A DNA stretch of 39,465 nucleotides from Treponema sp. (GTDB lineage Bacteria; Spirochaetota; Spirochaetia; Treponematales; Treponemataceae), in contig JAEEYO010000031.1 of NCBI GenBank assembly GCA_016288205.1, forward strand, positions 1 to 39,465, in the 5' to 3' direction. Under the pieces are notes generated by a model that was not told the DNA's origin, did not search any database, and saw only the letters and a list, made by a program, of their open reading frames with translations. The translations under genes were made by a program, and so were the position numbers. Shown piece by piece: positions 1 through 7,473 of this stretch; the first letter of the stretch is position 1; each line of letters begins with the position of its first letter.

Positions 1-1
1 C

Positions 2-691
2 CCCCCCCGCTATACACGCGTTGAGTTAAAATCTCGAAAAATCCAGGAAAAACTGAAGTGCACGTTCTTTTTGATTGAGGGCGACAGTCTCATGCGCTAT
101 GGAATTGAAGGTTGGCTGCGCGAAAATTCCTCCAGCCGGTGCCTTGGTTCCTCTGGAAATGTCCTGGATTTTTTTGATTTCATGGAGGAAGCGAAAAACA
201 GCGGAGAAAAAGACTCGTTTCCCGAAATCCTTGTCACCGATGTGAATCTGGAAGGTGACTGCTACTCCGGAATCAGCCTTATCCGGCACTGCCACAAACT
301 TTATCCCGAAATAAAAATCATAGTCTACAGCGAAAACACGTCCCCCTGTTTTTTGAACGCCACAATCGAAGCGGGGGCAATGGGGTATGTTGCAAAGCAG
401 AGTGACGGTCGTGAGCTTAAAAATGCCATCGACTCCGTTCTGAGGGGAATGCTTTACGTGGATTCCCTGCTTGCGAAAAAACTTGTCAGCTTTGAGCATT
501 TCATTTCCCGCTTTACAAAACGTGAGGCCGAGATTCTGTGCCTTATCATGCAGAAATACAGCAACAGTGAGATTACGGAAAAACTCTGCCTTACCAAGCG
601 CACGGTGGAAAACAATATCAGCAGAATCTACGTCAAGACCGGCCTTTCCACACGCGAGGAACTTGTGCGATACGGTACGCAGACTTATTGA
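2..691 (+). CDS. NarL/FixJ-type response regulator, 5' end cut off by the window
   Basis: Two-component transcription regulator: an N-terminal receiver domain followed by a LuxR-type helix-turn-helix. The acidic pocket EGD, the phospho-acceptor Asp in LVTDVNL, the conserved hydroxyl residue in YSENTS and the Lys in GYVAKQ are all visible. The last ~60 residues (FTKREAEIL to TREELVRYG) are a typical LuxR DNA-binding module with TKRTVENNISRIY as recognition region. The frame is open to the window edge, and the first receiver beta strand (CTFFLIEGD) is encoded before the first usable start, TTG at 71, so the true start must lie upstream of position 1. No partner histidine kinase is in the window. 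The first eight bases are a C run. Domain assignment is secure; the target genes are unknown. Confidence 0.85.
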   Translation, partial: PPRYTRVELKSRKIQEKLKCTFFLIEGDSLMRYGIEGWLRENSSSRCLGSSGNVLDFFDFMEEAKNSGEKDSFPEILVTDVNLEGDCYSGISLIRHCHKLYPEIKIIVYSENTSPCFLNATIEAGAMGYVAKQSDGRELKNAIDSVLRGMLYVDSLLAKKLVSFEHFISRFTKREAEILCLIMQKYSNSEITEKLCLTKRTVENNISRIYVKTGLSTREELVRYGTQTY

Positions 692-736
692 CTGGTACAA
701 CTTAAAAAAAAGTCCGCAGTAGAATTGTGTAAAAAT

Positions 737-782
737 ATTTTCCAGCTAAATCTCGAAAAAAAATGACATTTAGCCGGAAAAT
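737..782. repeat. 15-nt inverted repeat between genes
   Basis: The arms at 737-751 and 768-782 (ATTTTCCAGCTAAAT and ATTTAGCCGGAAAAT) are complementary with one mismatch and a 16-nt A-rich loop. It lies 45 bp after the response regulator. It could be a factor-independent hairpin ending that transcript, although no T run follows, or an operator for the gene at 969. Confidence 0.5.
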
Positions 783-898
783 AATTGTATAAGTGGCCGC
801 CCCTCCCTCCACACGAATCAAATCACCAAAAAAATTCAAAAAAGTGCGTAAAACTCACTAAAAACCGTGCGTTCACACTCACACGGGATTTGTTTTAT

Positions 899-916
899 GT
901 GATAGCCTTTTATCAC
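899..916. promoter_or_regulatory. GTGATA-N6-TATCAC palindrome, possible operator
   Basis: Perfect 6-bp arms (899-904 and 911-916) with a 6-nt spacer, about 50 bp upstream of the start at 969. The remaining sequence from 692 to 968 contains no gene that I can support. A role as a regulator-binding site is inferred from symmetry and position only. Confidence 0.35.
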
Positions 917-968
917 GTGATTTTTGGACAGGAATTGCGTGTAAGACAGTCCGTAGAAGGGGAGTTTC

Positions 969-1430
969 ATGGCAAAGAGTAAAAAAGAACCAGAAGATTT
1001 TATTCTCAGATGCAGGTTCAACTACAACGAGGACGCAAAACAAAAGGATGACTTTCACATTGACTGCGAGAGTGCATATCTTCACAGCTCCTATTATAAG
1101 AAGATTTTCGATGGAACGCTGAAGGACACCAACCGGAGGAAACGCTTCGTAAAGATAACGAATGTGGAAAGCGGAAAAAGCATCTGGCGTACTCTCAGGG
1201 GAGTTCCGACCGGCGCGCTCTCACAGGGCATACTCTATGTGAACAGCGACGGCAGATCCATTCTTGAGGGCTCTTCCTCGGAGACCACAAAACTTACCAT
1301 AAAAAAGTCCTGCTGGCTTCCTTACTACTGGAACACGGACAACACCGCCGCAAGGGTTTCGTTCAAGATGGGGTTTGTCTCGTTGGTCATAAGCATCGTG
1401 GCTTTTATATGCGGATTTATTCCACACTGA
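969..1430 (+). CDS. hypothetical protein with C-terminal membrane anchor
   Basis: 153 residues, not recognised. The N-terminal ~130 residues are soluble and rich in charged residues and Tyr/Trp, without a motif I can name. The last ~20 residues (FVSLVISIVAFICGFIPH) form one hydrophobic segment, so it is probably a tail-anchored inner-membrane protein with the bulk in the cytoplasm. The ATG at 969 has a good ribosome site (GAAGGGGAG). It has its own long upstream region with two palindromes and is followed after 65 bp by the LRR lipoprotein gene. A GCCC-TTTT-GGGC mini-hairpin lies between the two. No function is proposed. Confidence 0.75.
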   Translation: MAKSKKEPEDFILRCRFNYNEDAKQKDDFHIDCESAYLHSSYYKKIFDGTLKDTNRRKRFVKITNVESGKSIWRTLRGVPTGALSQGILYVNSDGRSILEGSSSETTKLTIKKSCWLPYYWNTDNTAARVSFKMGFVSLVISIVAFICGFIPH

Positions 1431-1495
1431 ACGATGCCATAAAAATGGATTCTTGCCCTTTTGGGCTGGAAATAAATTCATAAGGAGTTTTCAAA

Positions 1496-2332
1496 ATGAA
1501 AGCGACAAAAATTATTGCGGTGCTTGCCGTCGCTCTGGTGGCAGGCACAATGGGACTTACGTCTTGCAGCAAGGGAAATGGGGGCAGCGGAAAGGCCTCC
1601 AAGGTAAAGGGCGAACTTCTTCCCGAAGGGAATTTCAGCGTGCAGCTTACAAAAGACGAAAGCGGAGTAGCCATTACGGGCTACGACATGAAGGACTGGA
1701 AAAAGGATGATAAAGGAAAATATGTCAAAAAGGATGTAACAATTCCTTCTACCATACAGGGGCTCCCCGTAAAGGAAATCCTTGGGGTTGGCGACCTAAA
1801 AGAAGCAATAAGCGGCATTGTCATCCCGGAGGGTGTTGAAATTATACATCACTCTGCATTTTACCGATCTAAATTAGCATCCGTAAGTCTTCCTTCAACA
1901 CTCAAAATAATCGGGTCAGGCGCTTTTTTTGCTTCTACTGACCTTACCTCCTGCAGTCTGCTGCCAGAGGGGCTTGAGTATATAGGTGAAAGTGCATTTC
2001 AATCCACCAAACTCACATCCGTTACACTTCCAAAGAGCCTCAGAATTTTGGGAAAAATGGCATTCGTCTGCTGCGACGAGCTTGTGGAAATAAATATTCC
2101 GGAAGGACTCGAGGTTATTTCGACATATGGTGAAGATTATGATGATAATAGGCTTTCGTTTACGCATATTTTTTCCGGCGATAAAATTGACAAGTCACTT
2201 GCCTTGCAGAAGCTTTTAAAAGAAACAAAGGCAAAGCAGTATGATTTCAAGGAAGAATTATGGAAAACCTCAAGGGAAGCCTTGTATGCTCAGTATGTAT
2301 ACGAAGTTGATGTGTATGATGCTGTTAAATAA
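1496..2332 (+). CDS. BspA-type leucine-rich repeat lipoprotein
   Basis: 278 residues. The signal peptide ends in a lipobox LTSC with the lipidated Cys at about residue 24, so the protein should be anchored in the cell envelope. After a Gly/Ser/Lys-rich linker the middle region has several LRR_5 (BspA/TpLRR) repeats of about 23 residues, seen as IVIPEGVEIIHHSAF, SLPSTLKIIGSGAF, LLPEGLEYIGESAF and TLPKSLRILGKMAF. Such repeats in treponemes and Bacteroidetes are known in surface proteins that bind host or bacterial partners; this one is short, with about five repeats. AAGGAG precedes the ATG. The C-terminal ~50 residues leave the repeat pattern. Adhesion is a family-level inference. Confidence 0.88.
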   Translation: MKATKIIAVLAVALVAGTMGLTSCSKGNGGSGKASKVKGELLPEGNFSVQLTKDESGVAITGYDMKDWKKDDKGKYVKKDVTIPSTIQGLPVKEILGVGDLKEAISGIVIPEGVEIIHHSAFYRSKLASVSLPSTLKIIGSGAFFASTDLTSCSLLPEGLEYIGESAFQSTKLTSVTLPKSLRILGKMAFVCCDELVEINIPEGLEVISTYGEDYDDNRLSFTHIFSGDKIDKSLALQKLLKETKAKQYDFKEELWKTSREALYAQYVYEVDVYDAVK

Positions 2333-2358
2333 AGAAAACAGTTGACATACACATCTAT

Positions 2359-2397
2359 CCGCAGAGTGTCGTCATACCTCCTGTTCGCGCTCTGCGG
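2359..2397. repeat. 8-bp perfect inverted repeat after the LRR gene
   Basis: CCGCAGAG at 2359-2366 pairs with CTCTGCGG at 2390-2397, with a 23-nt loop, just 3' of the LRR lipoprotein gene. No T run follows directly. It may be an mRNA 3' stabiliser acting together with the terminator that follows. Confidence 0.5.
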
Positions 2398-2427
2398 GTG
2401 TGGCTTGTGGTCTGCCAAGCAAAGATG

Positions 2428-2465
2428 CCTCCGGGGGCTATGGTTTTCCGGGGGTATTTTTTTTA
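2428..2465 (+). terminator. intrinsic terminator of the LRR lipoprotein gene
   Basis: CCTCCGG (2428-2434) pairs with CCGGGGG (2448-2454), including one G-U pair, and is followed at once by TATTTTTTTT. It separates the LRR gene from the toxin-antitoxin remnant. Confidence 0.7.
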
Positions 2466-2504
2466 ATAAAATATGGTGTAATAAAGTTAGATAGGAGGTA
2501 CGGA

Positions 2505-2738
2505 ATGCTTGCAACGGCAAAAGGCTATTATAACGGTTCTCAAATTGTATTAAATTCTCCGGTTCAGTTTCAAAGGGGGCAGGAAGTAATTATTACATAT
2601 ACCATAACTGAATCTACTCAAAACAAGAAAAGTCAGGACGCTCTCGTAGATTCTCTTGTCGGCGCAATTCCAAAAAGCGGCAAAACCCTTGAAGAATATC
2701 GTTCAGAAAGGTTAAGAAAATATGCAAGTGCTGATTGA
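2505..2738 (+). CDS. antitoxin component of a PIN-type toxin-antitoxin pair
   Basis: 77 residues starting at ATG 2505, chosen because AGGAGG lies 6 nt upstream; the longer reading frame from 2400 runs back through the terminator hairpin. The N-terminal half (LATAKGYYNGSQIVL...QRGQEVIITY) is a short beta-rich segment of the kind that autoregulates such operons. The C-terminal half (LVGAIPKSGKTLEEYRSERLRKY) is a helical toxin-neutralising tail typical of antitoxins paired with VapC-like PIN RNases. It overlaps the toxin start at 2722 by 17 bp, the usual coupled arrangement. The partner is internally deleted, so this antitoxin is probably orphaned. Confidence 0.72.
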   Translation: MLATAKGYYNGSQIVLNSPVQFQRGQEVIITYTITESTQNKKSQDALVDSLVGAIPKSGKTLEEYRSERLRKYASAD

Positions 2739-2877
2739 CACTAATGTTGTTCTGGATATCCAAAATGCTGTCGCAGAGTCACACGATTATGATGCCGTCA
2801 TTACGAGAAACAAAAACGATTATAAGAAGTCAAATTTGAAAGTGTTCTCTCCAAATGAACTTTTAGAGATACCCTAA
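2722..2877 (+). pseudogene. PIN-domain toxin remnant with in-frame internal deletion
   Basis: Only 51 codons. The N-terminus MQVLIDTNVVLD is the first strand of a PIN nuclease with its first catalytic Asp. It then jumps to HDYDAVITRNKNDYKKS and VFSPNELL, the C-terminal active-site strand and closing segment. A normal PIN toxin is about 130-140 residues, so roughly 80-90 middle residues, including the central acidic metal ligands, are missing while both ends remain in frame. It overlaps the antitoxin gene. The RNase is almost certainly inactive. Confidence 0.7.
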
Positions 2878-2955
2878 TTATATCAATATGCGCCATTAAC
2901 GTCCATTATTTTTACACTATTTTTACACTATTTTTCCTTGCATTTTTCAAAATCA

Positions 2956-2999
2956 GGGAGATCCCCGGGAACCACTCAAAATGATTACTGGAATCTCCC
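2956..2999 (-). terminator. possible terminator for the phenylacetate-CoA ligase gene
   Basis: GGGAGAT (2956-2962) and ATCTCCC (2993-2999) form a 7-bp stem about 40 bp beyond the stop at 3039. On the minus strand it is followed by TGATTTTGAAAAA, a weak T-rich tail. Confidence 0.4.
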
Positions 3000-3038
3000 C
3001 GCCAAATCTGATTCGAATTGCAGAAAATCAGAGCTTAC

Positions 3039-4391
3039 TTAGATATTGTAGTTGATTGTCCTCTCGTCAATCACGCGCTTTGACTTGTGCTCGCTTCTTG
3101 TTCCCAATCCTCCGTCGGGATGAACCACCACGGATGCAGGCTTTACACCGATCCTTGCCTTCAACGCCGCGCTCACTCTCTCGGCAAGCTTGTCGTCAGC
3201 CTCGTCACTTCCCGCGCTCTTCTCAACCTCAACGGAATACTTGCAAGTGAAGTCCTTTTCAAAAATCCTGACCAAATATTCTCCGCTGATTCCTGAAAGC
3301 TCGTGGATTACGGCCTCAATGTCGCTCGGGAAAACGTTGACCGCGCTTACGATGAACATATCGTCAAGGCGTCCCTGAATGTGGATGCGACCGTGTGTGC
3401 GACCGCATTTGCAGGGTGTGTAGTCAATGCGACCGATGTCACCAGTGCGGAAACGGATGAGCGGACGTGCGTGCTTTCTGAGTGTAGTGAACACAAGCTC
3501 TCCGGTCTCTCCCGGCGGCAAAATCTCTCCCGTGTGGATGTCGCGTGTCTCAACCAGAATGTGGTTCTCCGCGATGTGAAGTCCGTCCTTAGCCTCGCAC
3601 ATTGCCGCACATGCACCGAAGATGTCGGAAAGTCCGTAGAAGTCATAAAGCTCGGCTCCCCACAAATCCTCAATGGCCTTTCTCGTTGAAGCGATTGATC
3701 CGCCGCCCTCACCCGCGACAATGATTTTCTTGATGTTGAAATCCTTCTTCGGATCGTAACCCGCCTTGATTGCCTTCTCACCCAGCTGCCATGCGTAGCT
3801 CGGACTTGTCCAGATGATTGTGGGCTTGTATGTCTTCAAGATGAAAAGCAGACGCTCGCTCGGAAGTGTGCCTCCCCAGATACAAAGGGCACCGAGGTTC
3901 TGCGCTCCGATTACGTCAGGTCCACCGACATAAAGTGAGAAGTTCAACGCGTGAACATAGCGGTCATTTTTTCTCATTCCAATCTGATAGAACCAGCGGC
4001 TCTCAGTGTCCTGGAATTCCTCGAAGTCCTTCTGCGTGAAAGGAGACATGGTGGGAACTCCCGTTGAGCCTGATGATGTGGAGACGAAAATCACGTCCTC
4101 CTCAGGAACTGCGGCAAGCTCTCCCAAGAATGATCCGACTCCCTGAGTGTCCCTCTGCGTCTTCTTGTTGATGAACGGGAACTTCTGGATGTCCTTCAAG
4201 GTCTTGATGTCCTCGGGTTTTACTCCCGCCTCGTCAAAACTTCTCTTGTAGTAAGGAGCGTTCTCGTAAGCGAACTTCACAATCTCCTTCAAATCCTCAA
4301 GCTGCTTCGCCTCAAGCTGTTCCCTAGGCAAAGTCTCAAGTTCCTTGTTCCAATATTTTCCGTCCGGTGCTGATTTTCCCCAATCTGCCAT
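3039..4391 (-). CDS. paaK: phenylacetate-CoA ligase family enzyme
   Basis: 450 residues, full length for PaaK. These AMP-forming adenylate enzymes join an aryl acid such as phenylacetate to CoA using ATP in the cytoplasm. Visible are the P-loop-like SSGSTGVPT, the adenine region YGLSDIFG, the FRTGDIGR motif and the Cys-rich CKCGRTHGR typical of PaaK, then the C-terminal lid domain. ATG 4391 has GAGG about 9 nt upstream. It lies downstream of the 2-oxoacid oxidoreductase operon on the same strand but has its own promoter carrying the same element as that operon. The arrangement suggests both act on the same aryl or branched 2-oxoacid-derived CoA esters; the exact substrate is not shown by sequence. 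Confidence 0.88.
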   Translation of the reverse strand: MADWGKSAPDGKYWNKELETLPREQLEAKQLEDLKEIVKFAYENAPYYKRSFDEAGVKPEDIKTLKDIQKFPFINKKTQRDTQGVGSFLGELAAVPEEDVIFVSTSSGSTGVPTMSPFTQKDFEEFQDTESRWFYQIGMRKNDRYVHALNFSLYVGGPDVIGAQNLGALCIWGGTLPSERLLFILKTYKPTIIWTSPSYAWQLGEKAIKAGYDPKKDFNIKKIIVAGEGGGSIASTRKAIEDLWGAELYDFYGLSDIFGACAAMCEAKDGLHIAENHILVETRDIHTGEILPPGETGELVFTTLRKHARPLIRFRTGDIGRIDYTPCKCGRTHGRIHIQGRLDDMFIVSAVNVFPSDIEAVIHELSGISGEYLVRIFEKDFTCKYSVEVEKSAGSDEADDKLAERVSAALKARIGVKPASVVVHPDGGLGTRSEHKSKRVIDERTINYNI

Positions 4392-4464
4392 TTTATTTAC
4401 CTCGCTTTCATTTTATTTGTGGGCTGCCGTTTTTTTGTGTCGTGGCATTTCCTACTTGATTGGT

Positions 4465-4493
4465 ATGTTATCAGATTTAAAAACTTTTGCCTA
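4465..4493 (-). promoter_or_regulatory. probable paaK promoter
   Basis: Minus strand: TAGGCA (4493-4488), 17-bp spacer, TAACAT (4470-4465). The -35 box sits at the same place within the shared element as in the promoter at 7643-7672, which supports the assignment. Confidence 0.5.
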
Positions 4494-4534
4494 ATACAAG
4501 TTTTTTATCATGTGCTATAGCTTTTTCTTATTAG
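4484..4534 (-). promoter_or_regulatory. shared 50-bp regulatory element, copy A (paaK)
   Basis: Aligned with 7663-7712, 41 of 50 positions are identical after removing one extra T. On the plus strand the first 25 aligned bases are fully identical (CTTTTGCC, one extra T here, AATACAAG, TTTTTTATC). The element covers the -35 box and about 45 bp upstream. The centre holds TATCA-N4-CTATA, a degraded form of the palindrome in copy B. Confidence 0.65.
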
Positions 4535-4541
4535 ATTTAAG

Positions 4542-5426
4542 CTAATCCCACTCGCGCAGAATACGCTCCCATTTTTTGTCGCGTCCCTCCACAATCAGCT
4601 CAATGTCGCTTTCCGTCAGATGCCTGAACCGAGCCTGTCTTTTTATGTAGGATGCCACGTCGGAGAATTCCTTCGGTCTGTGTGTCAGCCGGTATTTTCC
4701 GTTCTCATATTCGGCAAGATAGAGAAGTCCCGTGTCCACCATCTCCTTCGCAAACTCCACGGTCTCATCGGTCTTGATCCCCCATCCGGTCGGGCAAGGA
4801 GCTATCACATGGATGAATTTTGTTCCGACGATGTTCTTCGCCTTCTCCACCTTGTTGATAAAATCCTGGATGTAACCGACACTCGCAGTGGCCGCATAGG
4901 GAATGTCGTGTGCCGCGATTATCTCGAACAGATTTTTTTTCTGCCTGAGATTTCCCCGCACATTTTTTCCGGCAGGTGTCGTCGTCGTCCTTGCGCCAAA
5001 AGGAGTGAGTGAGCTCTTCTGGATTCCTGTGTTCATGTAGGCCTCATTGTCGTAGCAGATGTAAAGCACGTTGTCGTTCCTGTCAATCGCACCGCTCAAA
5101 GCCTGCAATCCAATGTCGGCAGTTCCTCCGTCTCCCGCGAATCCCACGACCTGAGCATCCGTAATTCCGCGTGCCTTTAGTCCGGCAAGAACTCCGGTCA
5201 TCATGCTCGCAGTCCCTGCGAAAGTTGAGATAATCGCGTTGTTGGAAAAACACAGCTGCGGAAAATTGAATCCCACCGCGCTCATGCATCCCGCAGGAAG
5301 AACCGCGACGGCTTTCTCACCCAGCACCTTCAATGCAATTCGGACCGCAAGACTTCCACCGCAACCAGCGCACGCCTTGTGTCCGTAAAAAAATTCTTCC
5401 TCATTCAAAGTCCTTGCGTTAAGCAT
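4542..5426 (-). CDS. porB: 2-oxoacid:ferredoxin oxidoreductase, beta subunit (PorB-like)
   Basis: 294 residues, the usual size of the thiamine-diphosphate-binding beta subunit in four-subunit pyruvate/2-ketoisovalerate:ferredoxin oxidoreductases. CAGCGG (Cys19, Cys22), Cys47 in PAGCMS and a late Cys in APCPTGW are the expected ligands of the proximal 4Fe-4S cluster. GDGG at 98-101 with YDNEAYMNTG downstream is the ThDP/Mg signature. The complex oxidatively decarboxylates 2-oxoacids to acyl-CoA and reduces ferredoxin, or runs in reverse. The start overlaps the alpha gene by 8 bp, so the two are translationally coupled. It is the last gene of the operon. Substrate preference (pyruvate, branched or aryl) cannot be read from sequence alone. 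Confidence 0.88.
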   Translation of the reverse strand: MLNARTLNEEEFFYGHKACAGCGGSLAVRIALKVLGEKAVAVLPAGCMSAVGFNFPQLCFSNNAIISTFAGTASMMTGVLAGLKARGITDAQVVGFAGDGGTADIGLQALSGAIDRNDNVLYICYDNEAYMNTGIQKSSLTPFGARTTTTPAGKNVRGNLRQKKNLFEIIAAHDIPYAATASVGYIQDFINKVEKAKNIVGTKFIHVIAPCPTGWGIKTDETVEFAKEMVDTGLLYLAEYENGKYRLTHRPKEFSDVASYIKRQARFRHLTESDIELIVEGRDKKWERILREWD

Positions 5427-6627
5427 CCTGCGCCTCCTGTGGAATTCCGAAAAAGTGTACGTCGGATTTTTTCTCTCCCCTGCTCAAATCCTCAAGGGCA
5501 GAAAATATCTCACGGATTTCGTCCGCGCTGATGTCCTTTCCTCCCAAGCCCCCGATGTAATTCACGCAAGGAAGCCCCAGGCCGGATTTTTTCAGCACGG
5601 AATTCACGTTGGTAAAAACGGTTCCCTCCGCACCGAAAGAGATGTCCTTCTCAAGCACCGCAACGGCTTTCACATTCCTCAGCGCCTCAACAATTTCCTC
5701 GTCGGGGAAAGGACGCATATAACGGATTCTGAGAAGCCCAGTCTTTTTTCCGAGCGACCGAAGCTCATCCGTGATCTGCTCCACAAGGCCCGCAATGCTT
5801 CCCAAGGTCACAAGCACAAAATCCGCGTCGTCGCATTTGTATTTTTCAACAAGCCCGGTGTAACGCCTTCCGAAGATTTTTTCAAAGCGATCCTCCGCTT
5901 CCCTCACGACACTCCGCACATTGAGCATCGCCCTGTGTTCCTTGAATTTAAAAAATGTATTCGTGTCAGGACCGGCGGAAAAAGCCATGTTCGTCGGATG
6001 ATCAAAATCGAAACGGTTGTCGGTCTCGAAATGCGGAAGAAACTCATCGGCGAGTTCTTGGTCTGGAACCTCAACAAGCTCGTAGGTATGCGTCAGAACA
6101 AATCCGTCAAGATTTACCATGAAAGGAGTCTGCACCGACTTATGCTCGGCCACATAATAAGAGAGAAGGGCCATGTCCAGAGCCTCCTGTCCGTCCTTCG
6201 CGTAGGACTGAATCCACCCGCTGTCCAAAAGCGCAAGAGAATCCCTCTGGTCTCCGTAAATGTTCCACGGCAAAGCTGTCGCCCTGTTTGCGTTCATCAT
6301 CACGATCGGAAATCTTCCGCCGCTTGCATAGACCATGCACTCAGCCATGTAAAGAAGTCCCTGTGAACTTGTCGCCGTAAATGCACGACTTCCAGCCGCA
6401 CTCACACCGATTGCGCATGACAAAGCTGAGTGCTCAGACTCCACGTGGATAAAATCGCTTTTCAACGAGCCGTCTTCAACAAAATCAGAAAGCTTTTCAA
6501 CCACCACAGTCTGCGGCGTAATGGGATATGCTGAAATTACATCGGGACGCGCAAGACGGATTCCATAAGCGAATGCCTCGTCGCCTGAAAGAAAGCGTTT
6601 CTCAGAAAGATTTTTTGTCTCAGCCAT
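5419..6627 (-). CDS. porA: 2-oxoacid:ferredoxin oxidoreductase, alpha subunit (PorA-like)
   Basis: 402 residues, full length. The N-terminal pyrimidine-binding domain carries SAYPITPQTVVVEKLSDF, the conserved YPITP substrate loop, and the central ESEHSALSCAIGVSAAGSRAFTATSS region. The C-terminal ~130 residues are the transketolase-C-like domain II (RYMRPFPDEEIVEAL...VAVLEKDISFG). With the beta subunit it forms the active site. It overlaps the delta gene by one base (TGATG) and the beta gene by 8 bp. Confidence 0.88.
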   Translation of the reverse strand: MAETKNLSEKRFLSGDEAFAYGIRLARPDVISAYPITPQTVVVEKLSDFVEDGSLKSDFIHVESEHSALSCAIGVSAAGSRAFTATSSQGLLYMAECMVYASGGRFPIVMMNANRATALPWNIYGDQRDSLALLDSGWIQSYAKDGQEALDMALLSYYVAEHKSVQTPFMVNLDGFVLTHTYELVEVPDQELADEFLPHFETDNRFDFDHPTNMAFSAGPDTNTFFKFKEHRAMLNVRSVVREAEDRFEKIFGRRYTGLVEKYKCDDADFVLVTLGSIAGLVEQITDELRSLGKKTGLLRIRYMRPFPDEEIVEALRNVKAVAVLEKDISFGAEGTVFTNVNSVLKKSGLGLPCVNYIGGLGGKDISADEIREIFSALEDLSRGEKKSDVHFFGIPQEAQDA

Positions 6628-6923
6628 CAGCGTTCATCCTCCATTTTGATTGCGCCGAGCTTGCAGATTTTCGCACAGATTCCGCATCCCTTGCAAAAGT
6701 CGTAGTCAATACTAACGCATGCATTTTCCTTGTCGGCTCTGATTGTTCCGTCCGGGCAGTAGAGATAGCATTGAAGGCAGTTCTTGCATTTAGACGCATC
6801 CACCACGGGACGCACGTTTCTCCATCCAGCGTTTTTCGTCACAAGATATCCGGCCTCAAAAACAGTCGCCTCGGGAATCTTCTCAAAACTCGCCGGGACT
6901 TCATCTCGCAAAAATGGTCTCAT
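6627..6923 (-). CDS. porD: 2-oxoacid:ferredoxin oxidoreductase, delta subunit (2x[4Fe-4S] ferredoxin)
   Basis: 98 residues. Two complete CxxCxxCxxxC motifs, CKNCLQCYLYC and CKGCGICAKIC, bind two 4Fe-4S clusters that carry electrons from the beta-subunit cluster to external ferredoxin. The N-terminal ~45 residues (GYLVTKNAGWRNVRPVVD) match the extension that docks the delta subunit in four-subunit enzymes. It overlaps the gamma gene by 4 bp (ATGA) and the alpha gene by one base. Confidence 0.9.
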   Translation of the reverse strand: MRPFLRDEVPASFEKIPEATVFEAGYLVTKNAGWRNVRPVVDASKCKNCLQCYLYCPDGTIRADKENACVSIDYDFCKGCGICAKICKLGAIKMEDER

Positions 6924-7453
6924 AAATTTCCTCCAAAGATTTCATCCACAAGAGGAAGATTTTTTTCCGCGACTCTCGCACCCATGTAAAGTTTGATGGC
7001 CTGCTTCAAATCATCCTGCGAAACAAGATTCTCATTTTTTGAGAGAAGCGAGAGCATGGCCGTGTTGGAAAGAGGCACACCGAGGATTCTGCGCGCAATC
7101 TCATTTCCGTTAAATGCGACGATTGATTTTTCATACTCCGGTGAAAGCTCTGCCGCCTGCCTGATTGAGTTCACGTAGATTTTCCCGCCGTCCTTGATCT
7201 CGTCAAAAGCGGAGGGAGAAAAAAGCGTGTCGTCAAGGAAGATTACGTAATCCGCCTTTTTGATTTGCGTCCTGTCGCCGATGGGCTTTGAGTCAAGTTT
7301 CGTAAAGGCAAGGATCGGAGCACCACGACGCTCAGGACCGAACGAAGGAAATGCGAGCGCAAAATTCTCACGCAAAGAATATGCCGCACCCAGAACCTTC
7401 GCCGCAGTAAAGGCTCCCTGTCCTCCCCGACCGTGCCATAAAACTTCTGTCAT
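6920..7453 (-). CDS. porC: 2-oxoacid:ferredoxin oxidoreductase, gamma subunit
   Basis: 177 residues. Begins with HGRGGQGAFTAAKVLG, the gamma-subunit signature that contacts CoA, and continues with PSFGPERRGAPILAF and ADYVIFLDD, all typical of PorG/PorC. ATG 7453 has AGGAGA just upstream and starts 20 bp after the stop of the small lipoprotein gene, so both should share the promoter at 7643-7672. Gene order gamma-delta-alpha-beta is the common one for pyruvate- and ketoisovalerate-type enzymes. Confidence 0.88.
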   Translation of the reverse strand: MTEVLWHGRGGQGAFTAAKVLGAAYSLRENFALAFPSFGPERRGAPILAFTKLDSKPIGDRTQIKKADYVIFLDDTLFSPSAFDEIKDGGKIYVNSIRQAAELSPEYEKSIVAFNGNEIARRILGVPLSNTAMLSLLSKNENLVSQDDLKQAIKLYMGARVAEKNLPLVDEIFGGNL

Positions 7454-7473
7454 TCATTTCTCCTGTCTCAGAT

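Noticed and set aside
2400..2504. Longer start for the antitoxin (112 residues)
   Set aside because: The extension is encoded by the terminator hairpin of the preceding gene and lacks the conserved antitoxin N-terminus; AGGAGG supports 2505.
5455..6366. 303-residue plus-strand frame opposite the alpha subunit gene
   Set aside because: Antisense shadow of a conserved enzyme gene; composition is unlike a real protein and it has no ribosome site.
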